A stretch of DNA of 26,923 bases from JBBTYG01 sp964483045 (GCA_964483045.1 CAYZZK010000002.1:1-26923); one strand, 5' to 3'; positions 8,520 to 16,817 are shown, counted from the first letter of the stretch. Notes: generated from the letters alone by a model not told the origin. Numbers and translations are program-made.

Positions 8520-9305
8520 ATGCGTTCACTATGGTCGGGTGCCCTCAATTTTGGATTAATCAATATTCCTGTCCGTCTGTATAGTCCCGAAAAAGAGCAC
8601 GAGCTTAAGTTCCATTTTTTGCACAAAGAAGACTTCTCGCCGATTAGATTTGCCAAAATATGCCGCGCCGACGGCAGAGAAATTCCATACGAAGATATTG
8701 TAAGGGGTTATGAATATCAGAAGGGGGACTATGTCGTTCTTACCGATGAAGACATAGAAAAAATAAATGTGAAAAAATCGAAAATGATTCAGATCGCCGA
8801 ATTCGTCGACCAAAAGGAAATCGATCCGATTTATTTTCAAAAAGTGTACTACCTGGAACCCGGCAAGAATGCGGAAAAGCCCTACGCGCTACTTCGCGAA
8901 GCGCTCAAAAGAACAAAAAAAGTCGGCATTGCGCAGTTTGTGCTTCGCACGAAGGAACATCTGGGCGCCGTGAAGCCACAGGGGAACATGCTTATTCTCG
9001 ATCAGATGAAATTCAAAGAGGACATCCGTAGCCCGAAAGAACTGAATATTCCCGACATGGAAGTTTCAGTTCGAGAATTACATATGGCCATTCAGTTGAT
9101 CGAGCAGCTGACGGCGCCGTTTAAACCGGAGGAGTTCAAAGACACGTACACAAAGGAAGTGGAGGATCTTATCAAAGCTAAGGCAAAGGGAGGAGCGCCG
9201 CGGGTCAAAGGAAAAGAGCCGCAGCCGACAAAAGTCTCGGATCTCATGGATATCTTAAAAGCCAGCTTGGAGCGCGAGCGGAAAAAAACTGTCGCGGTAA
9301 AGTAG
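8520..9305 (+). CDS. ku: Ku, DNA end-binding protein of non-homologous end joining
   Basis: A 261-residue bacterial Ku. It would form a homodimeric ring that threads onto broken double-stranded DNA ends and recruits LigD. The N-terminus SLWSGALNFGLINIPVRLYS is the hallmark of the family, followed by LHKEDFSPIRFAKICRADG, the YEYQKGDYVVLTDED block, the DPIYFQKVYYLEP strand, and the helical region FVLRTKEHLGAVKPQGNMLILDQM. The C-terminal tail is Lys/Arg-rich, as in bacterial Ku proteins whose tails bind DNA and LigD. The length is normal for the family. The stop is two bases before the ligD start, so the two are an operon. Confidence 0.97.
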   Translation: MRSLWSGALNFGLINIPVRLYSPEKEHELKFHFLHKEDFSPIRFAKICRADGREIPYEDIVRGYEYQKGDYVVLTDEDIEKINVKKSKMIQIAEFVDQKEIDPIYFQKVYYLEPGKNAEKPYALLREALKRTKKVGIAQFVLRTKEHLGAVKPQGNMLILDQMKFKEDIRSPKELNIPDMEVSVRELHMAIQLIEQLTAPFKPEEFKDTYTKEVEDLIKAKAKGGAPRVKGKEPQPTKVSDLMDILKASLERERKKTVAVK

Positions 9306-9307
9306 GT

Positions 9308-11815
9308 ATGACGCTTGCCGGCTATGCCAAGAAAAGGAATTTTCGGAAAACTCCGGAACCCGCAGGCGGCCGAATTTTAACAAAGGCCACACCGCTTCAG
9401 TTTGTGGTGCAAAAACACGCCGCTTCCCGGCTGCATTATGACTTTCGGCTGGAACTTGAGGGCGTTCTAAAAAGCTGGGCGATTCCAAAAGGGCCAACGC
9501 TCGATCCGAAGGTGCGCCACCTTGCGATGCTCGTCGAAGACCATCCGCTGGAATATGCCACCTTTGAAGGCACAATTCCCGAAGGGAATTATGGAGCCGG
9601 CAACGTCATTGTGTGGGATCGAGGAACCTATGGCTCTCCCGGAGAAAGAGGAATGGATAGAAAGGAAGCAGAAAAGGAATTGGCTGCGGGTTTTACCCGA
9701 GGCGACATGAAGTTTGTCCTCCACGGCCAAAAACTCAAAGGGGAATTTGCGCTTGTGAGAATGAAAGGAGCAGAAGACAATGCCTGGCTGCTCATCAAGA
9801 AAAAAGACGACCACATAACCGAAGACAATATTTTAGCCGACGATCATTCCGTGTTATCTGATAAAAGACTCGAAGATCCTCCGGCGCATAAGTCCGAAAA
9901 GAAATCGGGTATACAAACCGTTTTAGCGCCGCGAGCACGGCGTGGAACTATGCCGCATGGCATACTGCCAATGCTGGCAAAACTCGCCGCAGAATCTTTC
10001 GACCGGGCCGGTTGGATTTTTGAAATAAAGTGGGACGGGATCCGGGCAATTGCCGAGGTTAAGGCAAATCAAAGTGTATCACTCTATTCCCGTAACGGGC
10101 TATCGCTCGAGGCGCAATTTCCAGGCATCGTCGATTCCCTCAAAAATATTCATCACGACATCGTGCTCGATGGTGAAATCGTGGCGCTCGATGAAGCGGG
10201 GATCTCGAGATTTCAGCTCTTGCAGAACTGGCAGCGCCATGGCAAAGGGGAACTCTTCTATTATGTGTTTGATATGCTCTACTGCGATGGCCGCGATTTT
10301 CACGATTCGCCACTCATTGAGCGGAAAAAAATAGTGCGGGACATCATTCAGTCGTTTCCGAATATACGATTGAGCGATCACGTGGAGGAAAAGGGAATTG
10401 CATTTTTCCGTGAAGCGAAGCGGCGCGGGCTTGAGGGCATAATGGCGAAAAATGGCGCGAGCACATATCGTGAGGGAGCGCGGACGAGTGATTGGCTCAA
10501 AATAAAAATAATAAACCAGCAGGAAGCCATCATCGCGGGATTCACCGAGCCGCGCGGCGGCCGCAAGTATTTCGGAGCGCTGGTACTGGGCGTCTATGAC
10601 GGAGACGATCTGGTATATATTGGCCACACGGGCGGCGGTTTCGATGAACGCGGCCTTGCCGCTCTTAAGGAAAAACTCGTGCCGCTTACCCAAAAAACTT
10701 CGCCGTTCCAAAAAATCCCGAAGACCAATGCGCCGGTGACGTGGGTGAAGCCGCAACTCGTTTGCGAAGTGAAATTTCAGGAGTGGACGGAAAATAATCA
10801 GATGCGCCAGCCGATTTTCCTGGGGCTTCGAGAGGATAAATCGCCGAGAGAAGTGCGTCGCGAAAAGGCGGCTTCAGAACAGAATTCTTTGCCGAAGAAA
10901 AAATTAGAGGAAGCCGCTCCGGGCGAGCCGGAGATCACAAATCCCAATAAAGTTTTCTGGCCGAAGGAAGGGTATACAAAAGGAGATGTTATTGAATATT
11001 ATCGGAATATCGCGCCGTATATTCTGCCGTATCTTAAAGACCGCCCGGAGTCGCTCAACCGCTACCCGAGCGGTATTAATGGGAAAAGTTTTTACCAGAA
11101 GGACGTTGATCATATGCCGCCAGATTGGGTGAAAACCGAACGTATTTATTCCGAATCTAATGATCGCGACTTAAATTACCTCATCTGTAACGACGAGCGT
11201 ACGCTCATATATATGGCGAACCTGGGTTGCATCGAGCTGCATCCCTGGAGTTCGCGGCTTGGCCATTTGGACCGGCCCGATTACGCCATTTTCGATCTTG
11301 ATCTCGGCGAAGACATTCATTTTGAAGCGGCGATCGAAGCGGCGCGCGAGTTGAAAAAAATCTTCGACGCGCTTAACCTCCCTTCTTATTGCAAAACGTC
11401 GGGACTGCGGGGGTTACATATACTCGTGCCGATGGGCGCGCAATATACATATGAGCAAGTGAGGCAATTCGCGGAAATTATTGTCCGCCTCGTTCATGAG
11501 AAATTGCCCAAAACTACGAGCATCGAACGCGATCCGCGCAAACGCCGGAAGAAGGTGTACCTGGACTATCTCCAGAACGGCAAAGGCAAGACGATAGCGG
11601 CGCCATATTGTATTCGCCCGTGGCCCGGCGCTCCCGTCTCAACGCCTCTCGCCTGGGATGAAGTTAAAAAAGGATTAAAGCCAAGCAATTTTACGATAAA
11701 AAATACGGCGGCTCGCCTAAAAAAACGCGGGGACATCTGGAATCCTCTCCTCAAAGAGAAAATCAGTTTGCAGTCGGTTTTAAAAGTTTTGAAAAAGTCC
11801 GCAAGCAAGCAGTAA
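9308..11815 (+). CDS. ligD: LigD, multifunctional NHEJ DNA ligase (phosphoesterase-ligase-polymerase)
   Basis: An 835-residue enzyme carrying all three LigD activities in the order PE-LIG-POL, the Pseudomonas-type order rather than the mycobacterial POL-PE-LIG. The PE domain (~25-170) keeps its metal and phosphate ligands: H37, H43 and D45 (RLHYDFRLE), and H79 with GTIPEGNYGAG. The ATP-dependent ligase domain (~215-510) has the nucleotidyl lysine K241 in EIKWDGIR, then SRNG, LDGEIVALDE, EGIMAKNG and WLKIKI. The polymerase/primase domain (~540-830) has metal-binding D663/D665 (IFDLDLG) and the SGLRGLHILVP motif with H704. It processes 3' ends, fills gaps and seals breaks held by Ku. ATG at 9308 lies two bases after the ku stop. 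No catalytic residue appears lost. Confidence 0.97.
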   Translation: MTLAGYAKKRNFRKTPEPAGGRILTKATPLQFVVQKHAASRLHYDFRLELEGVLKSWAIPKGPTLDPKVRHLAMLVEDHPLEYATFEGTIPEGNYGAGNVIVWDRGTYGSPGERGMDRKEAEKELAAGFTRGDMKFVLHGQKLKGEFALVRMKGAEDNAWLLIKKKDDHITEDNILADDHSVLSDKRLEDPPAHKSEKKSGIQTVLAPRARRGTMPHGILPMLAKLAAESFDRAGWIFEIKWDGIRAIAEVKANQSVSLYSRNGLSLEAQFPGIVDSLKNIHHDIVLDGEIVALDEAGISRFQLLQNWQRHGKGELFYYVFDMLYCDGRDFHDSPLIERKKIVRDIIQSFPNIRLSDHVEEKGIAFFREAKRRGLEGIMAKNGASTYREGARTSDWLKIKIINQQEAIIAGFTEPRGGRKYFGALVLGVYDGDDLVYIGHTGGGFDERGLAALKEKLVPLTQKTSPFQKIPKTNAPVTWVKPQLVCEVKFQEWTENNQMRQPIFLGLREDKSPREVRREKAASEQNSLPKKKLEEAAPGEPEITNPNKVFWPKEGYTKGDVIEYYRNIAPYILPYLKDRPESLNRYPSGINGKSFYQKDVDHMPPDWVKTERIYSESNDRDLNYLICNDERTLIYMANLGCIELHPWSSRLGHLDRPDYAIFDLDLGEDIHFEAAIEAARELKKIFDALNLPSYCKTSGLRGLHILVPMGAQYTYEQVRQFAEIIVRLVHEKLPKTTSIERDPRKRRKKVYLDYLQNGKGKTIAAPYCIRPWPGAPVSTPLAWDEVKKGLKPSNFTIKNTAARLKKRGDIWNPLLKEKISLQSVLKVLKKSASKQ

Positions 11816-11871
11816 GAGGCCGATTGCTCGAATTTTATACGTATAATCGTTTCGCCGAGTTACTCACTTGC

Positions 11872-12957
11872 ATGAGACGCAGAAATATATTTTTAATATT
11901 AACCTTTGGGCTCGGAGTTTTTTTAGGCGCTGGAAATGCCCATGCGCATGTCTTAAACTACGGCGCGATTAGAACCGAACTCACCGCGGAGGGAAATAGG
12001 ATTCAATTAAAAACCGAAGTCCCACAAAATATTTCGTACGGTTCATACTATGGCGGGATAAGCGAATTCGAACTAATCAACGCTCAATTTGCCGATAAAT
12101 TTCTTATAGAGCAGGATGGTCAATCTTGTCTGTTTAAACTTGCGTCGTTTGACAACACAAGCACCGTAACTCGGTCTATTTTTTATGGCCGCTTCGACTG
12201 TCCCGCGCCGGTTCTTGGCATAGAGAACCTGGCGATCCACGTCTCAATGTTCAAGGAAAGTTTTAAGCAGTTTGACCACTTTGTGTCGGTTTCAATTGGC
12301 GATAAACAATGGCAACTGGTATTTAACGACGAGAAACAGGATTACCCGGCCGACATCGCCGCTCAATACCTCGGTACTATGTGGGATCGCTTCCTGGTCG
12401 TCGCCAAAGAATTCCTGTGGCTGGGAATAAGGCACATTTGGACTGGCTACGATCATATTTTGTTCCTGCTCTCCGTGATCCTGCTGGTTCGGTCTGTGAA
12501 AAAAATTCTTATCCTGGTTACTTCGTTTACCGTTGCCCACTCCATCACGCTTATTTTGGCCGGGTTGAATATCGTGAGCATCCCGTCCTGGCTCGTCGAA
12601 CCGTTGATAGCCCTCTCCATTGCCTATATGGCCTATCGCAACCTAAAAAGTTTGCACCGGAAACAAGAAGCCGTTGATATATCCGAACGATGGGTCACCA
12701 CCTTCGGCTTCGGGCTTATTCACGGGCTGGGATTTGCCGCCGCCCTTGCCGATACGAAGCTTCCCGGAATACTTTTTGTCCCTTCGCTTGTTATTTTCAA
12801 CGTGGGCATCGAGATCGGCCAGCTCGGCATTTTGGCAATAGTTGTCCCGCTCCTCCTTCAGATCGATAAGCTGCCGTATCGGGATAAAATTCTTAAAATC
12901 TTTACAATAATCGTCGGCCTCTTGGCATTGTTTTGGTTCTTCGAGCGTCTCTTATAA
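11872..12957 (+). CDS. HupE/UreJ family membrane protein with N-terminal exported domain
   Basis: A 361-residue protein whose C-terminal ~190 residues match the HupE/UreJ_2 family: WLGIRHIWTGYDHILFLLS, FTVAHSITL, EPLIALSIAYMAYRN and FGLIHGLGFAAAL, all with conserved His/Asp/Glu inside about six transmembrane helices. Family members have been linked to metal uptake for hydrogenase or urease, but neither enzyme is encoded here, so the substrate is open. The first ~25 residues form a signal peptide ending in NAHA, leaving a His near the mature N-terminus. A ~160-residue extracytoplasmic beta-rich region follows. ATG at 11872 is chosen because it opens the signal peptide; an upstream TTG (11824) adds a non-signal stretch. 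A TATAAT at 11842-11847 lies 24 bases upstream. The last codons overlap the convergent gene. Confidence 0.85.
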   Translation: MRRRNIFLILTFGLGVFLGAGNAHAHVLNYGAIRTELTAEGNRIQLKTEVPQNISYGSYYGGISEFELINAQFADKFLIEQDGQSCLFKLASFDNTSTVTRSIFYGRFDCPAPVLGIENLAIHVSMFKESFKQFDHFVSVSIGDKQWQLVFNDEKQDYPADIAAQYLGTMWDRFLVVAKEFLWLGIRHIWTGYDHILFLLSVILLVRSVKKILILVTSFTVAHSITLILAGLNIVSIPSWLVEPLIALSIAYMAYRNLKSLHRKQEAVDISERWVTTFGFGLIHGLGFAAALADTKLPGILFVPSLVIFNVGIEIGQLGILAIVVPLLLQIDKLPYRDKILKIFTIIVGLLALFWFFERLL

Positions 12958-14169
12958 AGCAGTTTTACCATCCAGTACCGTTTTCTCTAATTCTTCTTCA
13001 TTGGTGAACAGAAAAGATTTAATACCAATATTTTCTGCCGCTTGTACGTTTTTCTTATCATCGTCAAAATAGATGCATTCTCCCGCTCGTAAGTTATTTT
13101 CCGAAAGAAGCATCTCCCATGCTCTTGGATCGGGCTTCCTATGCCCAGTTTGAAATGAAAAATAAACCTTATCCACTGCGTCGTGGATCCAGGGATAGTG
13201 GCTATAGTATTCAGCGCGTTCTTTAAAATTATTCGATAAAATAAAGACTTTTACGCCTTTACTTCGCAAGAGTTTCGCAAAAGATATCATCCTCTCCGAC
13301 GGCTTTTCTGCGCTGAAGCAGTAATCCCAAAATTCGCTCTCTGACATTTCGACGCCCCATTCTCTAAGAACCGGTTGCCAGTAGTTAAACGCTTTTTCCG
13401 CACCGGGCTTTCTTACTTTTTCCATTATTTCTTTGAGTTTCGGCAAAAATAGAGAAGCGGGTATTCCGAAATCTTTTTCAAACCGGACGCTTAAAAGTGG
13501 GCTTTGCACAAAAATGCCGTTAAGATCAAAGATTGCCGCTTTAAACACAGTTTTTGTTCGCTTGCTTAAGCTTCCTAAACCAAAATTTTTATCCATCTCT
13601 TCTATAAAATAAGTCCTTGCCTCGTCATTTATTATACATCCCGTTACATAACTCTTATCCCACGCCCGGTTTTTTATTTGCCGCTCAATTAACTTCGGAT
13701 CATCAAAAAGCTCTCCAATATCAAGCAACACAATTTCGTCTTTATCATTTAGTCCATAGTTTTTAGTGATATTAAAACTTTTATCTATAACACCAAAATT
13801 CAAAAGGTTCTTATTAAATATAATAAACTTATCAACGATTTTTTTGATATCATCGAGGGTAGCATTTTCAAAAACCTTATGAAGCGGCCTTACTTTATCC
13901 TGCTCAAAGTTCAGCTCATTTAAAAATGTTGGATTTCCTATCCATTCGCTCGGTATATGTTTCTTTTTCAAAATTTCAAAAGAAGCGAGTGCTTTTCTCT
14001 TCATGCTGTTCTTGAAACTCGGCAGTACCCAAATTGGATCATCTCGAAACGGAAAAATCGTCTTTAAAATTACCCAGTACGCCTTCAGTGCAGAATGGAA
14101 CTTTTTAAGCACGCGTCCGTCGCCGCGGTCGTATATGCTGTATTGCCATCCTTCGCCGATTTTTCGCAT
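12952..14169 (-). CDS. kinase-like domain fused to a HAD-superfamily hydrolase
   Basis: A 405-residue two-domain protein. Residues ~1-195 look like a small bacterial protein-kinase-fold domain: GEGWQYSIY near residue 5 as a glycine-rich loop, VLKKF as the lysine strand, D129/N133 in a catalytic-loop-like stretch (VIDKSFNITKNYG) and D150 in LLDIGEL as the DFG equivalent. From residue ~208 a HAD hydrolase begins with IFDLNG (nucleophile D215), then ILSNN (motif II), K in GHRKPDP (motif III) and YFDDDKKNVQAA (motif IV). Position +2 of motif I is N217 instead of the usual Asp, which in phosphatases is the acid/base; relatives with other residues there exist, so activity is uncertain. The DNA is visibly more A+T-rich than its neighbours, a possible sign of transfer. 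It lies 18 bp behind the hydrolase gene. Confidence 0.78.
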   Translation of the reverse strand: MRKIGEGWQYSIYDRGDGRVLKKFHSALKAYWVILKTIFPFRDDPIWVLPSFKNSMKRKALASFEILKKKHIPSEWIGNPTFLNELNFEQDKVRPLHKVFENATLDDIKKIVDKFIIFNKNLLNFGVIDKSFNITKNYGLNDKDEIVLLDIGELFDDPKLIERQIKNRAWDKSYVTGCIINDEARTYFIEEMDKNFGLGSLSKRTKTVFKAAIFDLNGIFVQSPLLSVRFEKDFGIPASLFLPKLKEIMEKVRKPGAEKAFNYWQPVLREWGVEMSESEFWDYCFSAEKPSERMISFAKLLRSKGVKVFILSNNFKERAEYYSHYPWIHDAVDKVYFSFQTGHRKPDPRAWEMLLSENNLRAGECIYFDDDKKNVQAAENIGIKSFLFTNEEELEKTVLDGKTAL

Positions 14170-14187
14170 ACTAGGCCGCGAGCGATA

Positions 14188-14814
14188 TCAAAAAGCAACC
14201 ACGGCCTCGAGCGCGCTCGGCAGTTCTTTCGCCCCGTCGCGCCCGCCGCTAAAATGCCCCTTCGCATGTTCGATAATAATTTCAGAACCAAGCTTATCTC
14301 GGAAGTCATCTTGGTTGTCGAGCGGGACCCATGGGTCGTCATCGGAAAAAATCGCGATGCTTTTTGGTATATGGGATTTTACTTTTCCGAGATCAATCGG
14401 CGCGCCGAGCCAATGCTTGTCGGTTTCATGGACATCGGGATCGTCTTCAAGCCCAGCCAAGCGCTTGAAGAATCCGGCGACGAAAACCGCGCCGCCCACT
14501 TGGTGCTTATCCGGCAATGTTTCAAGATAGCGAGCGATGGTTTGGCATCCCATGCTATGGCCGACAAAATAGGTATGCTCATCCGGTATGCCTACGGCTT
14601 TAGCGAGAGCGGGCACCCATTTTTGTATTCTCGGGTTTCCGGAATCGGGGAGTTGTGGCACAAAAACTTCAAATCCTTTTTGCTCCAACTCTTTTTTGAG
14701 CCATGGGAACCATCCTTCTTCCGGATAGCCATCCCAGCCGTGTACGATAAAAACCCGCTTGCGTGTTTGAATAGGGTCATACGTGTAAGATTTTAAGGAT
14801 ACATCCGTCATCAT
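14188..14814 (-). CDS. RBBP9/YdeN-type alpha/beta serine hydrolase
   Basis: A 208-residue cytoplasmic hydrolase of the RBBP9/YdeN (DUF1057-like) group. The start of the fold is VFIVHGWDGYPEEGWFPWL. The nucleophile elbow is GHSMG with S87, the acid is in SDDDPWVP (D160), and the histidine is H187 in AKGHFSG, giving a complete catalytic triad in the right order. The substrate is unknown; such proteins hydrolyse small esters in vitro. The frame is open further upstream, but ATG at 14814 (or the next codon, also ATG) matches the family start and lies 10 bases after a TATACT. It ends with TGA, evidence for normal stop use of that codon. The kinase-like/HAD gene follows 18 bp later, probably on the same transcript. 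Confidence 0.88.
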   Translation of the reverse strand: MMTDVSLKSYTYDPIQTRKRVFIVHGWDGYPEEGWFPWLKKELEQKGFEVFVPQLPDSGNPRIQKWVPALAKAVGIPDEHTYFVGHSMGCQTIARYLETLPDKHQVGGAVFVAGFFKRLAGLEDDPDVHETDKHWLGAPIDLGKVKSHIPKSIAIFSDDDPWVPLDNQDDFRDKLGSEIIIEHAKGHFSGGRDGAKELPSALEAVVAF

Positions 14815-14824
14815 TGTTACAAAG

Positions 14825-14853
14825 AGTATAATACATTTAATACCGATTATGAA
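14825..14853. promoter_or_regulatory. overlapping divergent promoters for the hydrolase and Fn3-like genes
   Basis: On the minus strand TATACT (complement of 14825-14830) lies 10 bases before the hydrolase ATG, with TTCATA 17 bases further upstream (complement of 14848-14853). On the plus strand TATAAT (14827-14832) lies 16 bases before the ATG at 14849. The two -10 hexamers share four base pairs, so the two directions should compete for polymerase. Confidence 0.5.
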
Positions 14854-15952
14854 TAAAGCTACGGGAGCGACAATAGGAGTAATTGTTGTGTTGCTGTTGG
14901 TTGGAGGGTTCATTTTCTACGCAGTTCGGAATACTGCGTCGACGCCCGGGAACGCGACGTCGACCGTGCCAAACACAAATCAAACCCCGACACAGACTCT
15001 GGTTCAAACACAGCAACCCGGAGTACCTCTGGTAACCACAAGCGCGAGCGTAGTTCCTTCTGATACAACTGGCGTTGTGACCGGCAGCGTGAATCCAAAC
15101 GGGGCTTTCACCAGCTACTGGTATGAGTATGGCGTTTCATCTGACTTGGGGGACAAGGTATCCAGCCCCAGTCAGGCGATCGGTTCCGGCTACGCGGCAA
15201 TTCCGGCGCCGGGCTACATTACGGGACTCACCAAAGATACGACCTATTACTTCCGCCTGGTGGCCGAAAATCAGTACGGCAGGGTTGCGGGCACGCAGTA
15301 TTCGTTCCAAACCACGCACGGCAATCCTCCGCCGGTAGGCAGCGCCCCAACGACCAAAACGTTGCCCGCGGATGGAATATCGAGGACTACCGCCAACTTA
15401 AACGGAGAAGTGACCCCGAACAAGGCCTCCACGCAATATTGGTTTGAATACGGTCAAACTCCGGAATTAGGGAATACCATGGCGCTGACATCTGCCGGAG
15501 ACGGTACTGCCAAAGTAGGGGCTTCCTTCTCTCTTTCTAATCTCACTCCCGCCACCACCTATTACTTCCGTCTCAATGCTCAAAATCAATTCGGCACGGT
15601 GAACGGAGCCATCCTTAATTTCAAAACTGCGGGTCCGCCGTCGGCGAGCGCCCCCACCGTCATAACTCAAAACGTGGCCGATGTTACCACGTCGACCGCC
15701 ATGCTCACCGGAAAGGTAAATCCCAATGATTCTGAAACGACCTACTGGTTTGAGTATGGCACCGATTCTCTCTTCGGCTCGATACTGTCCCATTCGACAG
15801 AACAAAAATCGGCCGGCGCAGGATCAGACGGAATACTGGTTGAAGCGAAAGTGTCTGATTTGAGCTCGAAAACAAATTATTATTTCCGCTTGGTGGCGCA
15901 AAATAATTCAGGAATTGTTCGAGGAGAGAGCATAACATTCAAGACAAAATAG
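14849..15952 (+). CDS. membrane-anchored surface protein with three Fn3-like repeats
   Basis: A 367-residue protein with an N-terminal signal-anchor helix (residues ~8-26), a Thr/Gln/Pro-rich spacer to ~60, and three tandem beta-sandwich repeats at ~61-156, ~166-260 and ~269-367. Each repeat carries the same core: G-x-V-x-P-N near its start, Y-W-[FY]-E-Y-G about ten residues later, and T-x-Y-Y-F-R-L-x-A-[EQ]-N before its end (WYEYG, WFEYG, WFEYG; YYFRLVAEN, YYFRLNAQN, YYFRLVAQN). This is the pattern of fibronectin type III-like domains found on bacterial surfaces. There is no enzymatic motif. It would project from the outer face of the cytoplasmic membrane. The promoter region is shared with the divergent hydrolase. 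Function unknown; adhesion or cell-envelope scaffolding is a guess. Confidence 0.85.
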   Translation: MNKATGATIGVIVVLLLVGGFIFYAVRNTASTPGNATSTVPNTNQTPTQTLVQTQQPGVPLVTTSASVVPSDTTGVVTGSVNPNGAFTSYWYEYGVSSDLGDKVSSPSQAIGSGYAAIPAPGYITGLTKDTTYYFRLVAENQYGRVAGTQYSFQTTHGNPPPVGSAPTTKTLPADGISRTTANLNGEVTPNKASTQYWFEYGQTPELGNTMALTSAGDGTAKVGASFSLSNLTPATTYYFRLNAQNQFGTVNGAILNFKTAGPPSASAPTVITQNVADVTTSTAMLTGKVNPNDSETTYWFEYGTDSLFGSILSHSTEQKSAGAGSDGILVEAKVSDLSSKTNYYFRLVAQNNSGIVRGESITFKTK

Positions 15953-16012
15953 TATAGTTTCCACTCACATCTATCTGAAGGATCGTCTTTAGGGTATAGC
16001 GCATAGAATAGT

Positions 16013-16441
16013 ATGAATCCTCGCAGTCGATCGCTTAACATTCAAGGCATCGTCCTTGTGGGCATGCTTGTCGCGCAGTACGTACTTGGCATGTACGTGA
16101 ATCTGTTCGTGCAATTTCCGGAAGGCGCGAATGCCGGGCAGTTGTGGGAATTCTCCTGGAGGCAGTTCGCTCTCGCTTCGCACATCGTCCTCGGCCTGCT
16201 TCTGTTTATCGGAGCGATCGCTTTCCTCGTCCGCGCCATCCGCTTCCATAGCGCCGCGTGGAAAGTCCCTTCCATTCTCGGATTCCTCGGTATTTTCTTC
16301 GGAATGCTCGGCGGAGTACTGTTCATTCCCACGCAAACCGATTCCTATTCATATCTGATGTCGCTTGCGTTTCTCCTGTCCCTCGTTTCCTACGGATGGG
16401 GGATTTTTGCAGCTCGCGAAGAGGCGATCGCCGAACGATAA
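16013..16441 (+). CDS. four-helix integral membrane protein, function unknown
   Basis: A 142-residue protein that I do not recognise. It has four hydrophobic helices: ~10-32, ~52-74 (FALASHIVLGLLLFIGAIAF), ~85-104 (ILGFLGIFFGMLGGVLFI) and ~112-130. A loop of about 20 residues joins helices 1 and 2. One histidine (SHIVLG) lies in helix 2. Four helices with few histidines fit a small membrane scaffold or a quinone/heme-free relative of b-type cytochromes, but there is no motif that allows a call. A TAGAAT lies three bases before the ATG, and no Shine-Dalgarno is visible. The coding pattern is good (a consistent G+C third position), so the gene is likely real. Confidence 0.65.
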   Translation: MNPRSRSLNIQGIVLVGMLVAQYVLGMYVNLFVQFPEGANAGQLWEFSWRQFALASHIVLGLLLFIGAIAFLVRAIRFHSAAWKVPSILGFLGIFFGMLGGVLFIPTQTDSYSYLMSLAFLLSLVSYGWGIFAAREEAIAER

Positions 16442-16473
16442 AAAGCGAGGATTTTTCAGACATGCTTACCCTC

Positions 16474-16503
16474 TTTACAATTTTGGCGCTTGCATGCTTT
16501 AAT
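16474..16503 (+). promoter_or_regulatory. candidate promoter for the 62-residue coiled-coil gene
   Basis: TTTACA (16474-16479) and TTTAAT (16498-16503) are separated by 18 bases. They lie about 30 bases before the ATG at 16535, which unlike most starts here has an AAAGGA Shine-Dalgarno-like sequence at 16523-16528. A leader plus Shine-Dalgarno is internally consistent. Confidence 0.4.
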
Positions 16504-16534
16504 GCCACCGGTAACTTGAACCAAAGGATTAAGT

Positions 16535-16723
16535 ATGGAAACTCGGGATTACAGATTGCTCTACGAACGAGAGAAACAGATACGATTGAACGCCGAAGCC
16601 AGAGCCGAGGCCGCGGAAAGGAAATTGGAACTCATCCGGGAATATATGAAAGATATCAACACGGAGATTACTCATGCCGCAGAAATTGCGGAACGCTTGC
16701 GGAAGCAGATCATGTCTGACTAA
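16535..16723 (+). CDS. small coiled-coil protein
   Basis: A 62-residue, highly charged, almost entirely helical protein with no cysteine, proline or glycine. Heptad spacing of Leu, Ile and Ala (for example AEARAEAAERKLELIREYM) predicts a dimeric coiled coil. I do not recognise a family. Support for a real gene comes from its surroundings: an AAAGGA Shine-Dalgarno six bases before the ATG, a candidate promoter upstream, and a strong intrinsic terminator 20 bp after the stop. It may act as a small scaffold or regulator; no function can be read from the sequence. Confidence 0.65.
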   Translation: METRDYRLLYEREKQIRLNAEARAEAAERKLELIREYMKDINTEITHAAEIAERLRKQIMSD

Positions 16724-16742
16724 ATCTTCCCTTTTTTCCCCG

Positions 16743-16768
16743 GGGGCTCGTACATCGAGCCCCTTTTT
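16743..16768 (+). terminator. intrinsic terminator
   Basis: GGGGCTCG (16743-16750), loop TACAT, CGAGCCCC (16756-16763), then TTTTT (16764-16768). An eight-base perfect G+C-rich stem with a five-base loop and a T-run marks the end of the plus-strand unit containing the coiled-coil gene. It is the clearest terminator in the window and is one-directional, since the other strand lacks the T-run. Confidence 0.92.
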
Positions 16769-16817
16769 AGTTTCATTACGGGCAGCTACCCAATCGCGCG
16801 GGCAAAACTGATCAGTA

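Noticed and set aside
10100..10756. Long antisense open frame over ligD (218 codons)
   Set aside because: No recognisable domain, no start signals, and it mirrors the codon bias of ligD on the other strand. The same applies to other long antisense frames over the helicase, ABC and prepilin genes.
14003..14796. Two long plus-strand frames opposite the hydrolase and kinase-HAD genes
   Set aside because: The minus-strand frames carry complete catalytic motifs (GHSMG triad, HAD motifs); the plus-strand frames carry none.
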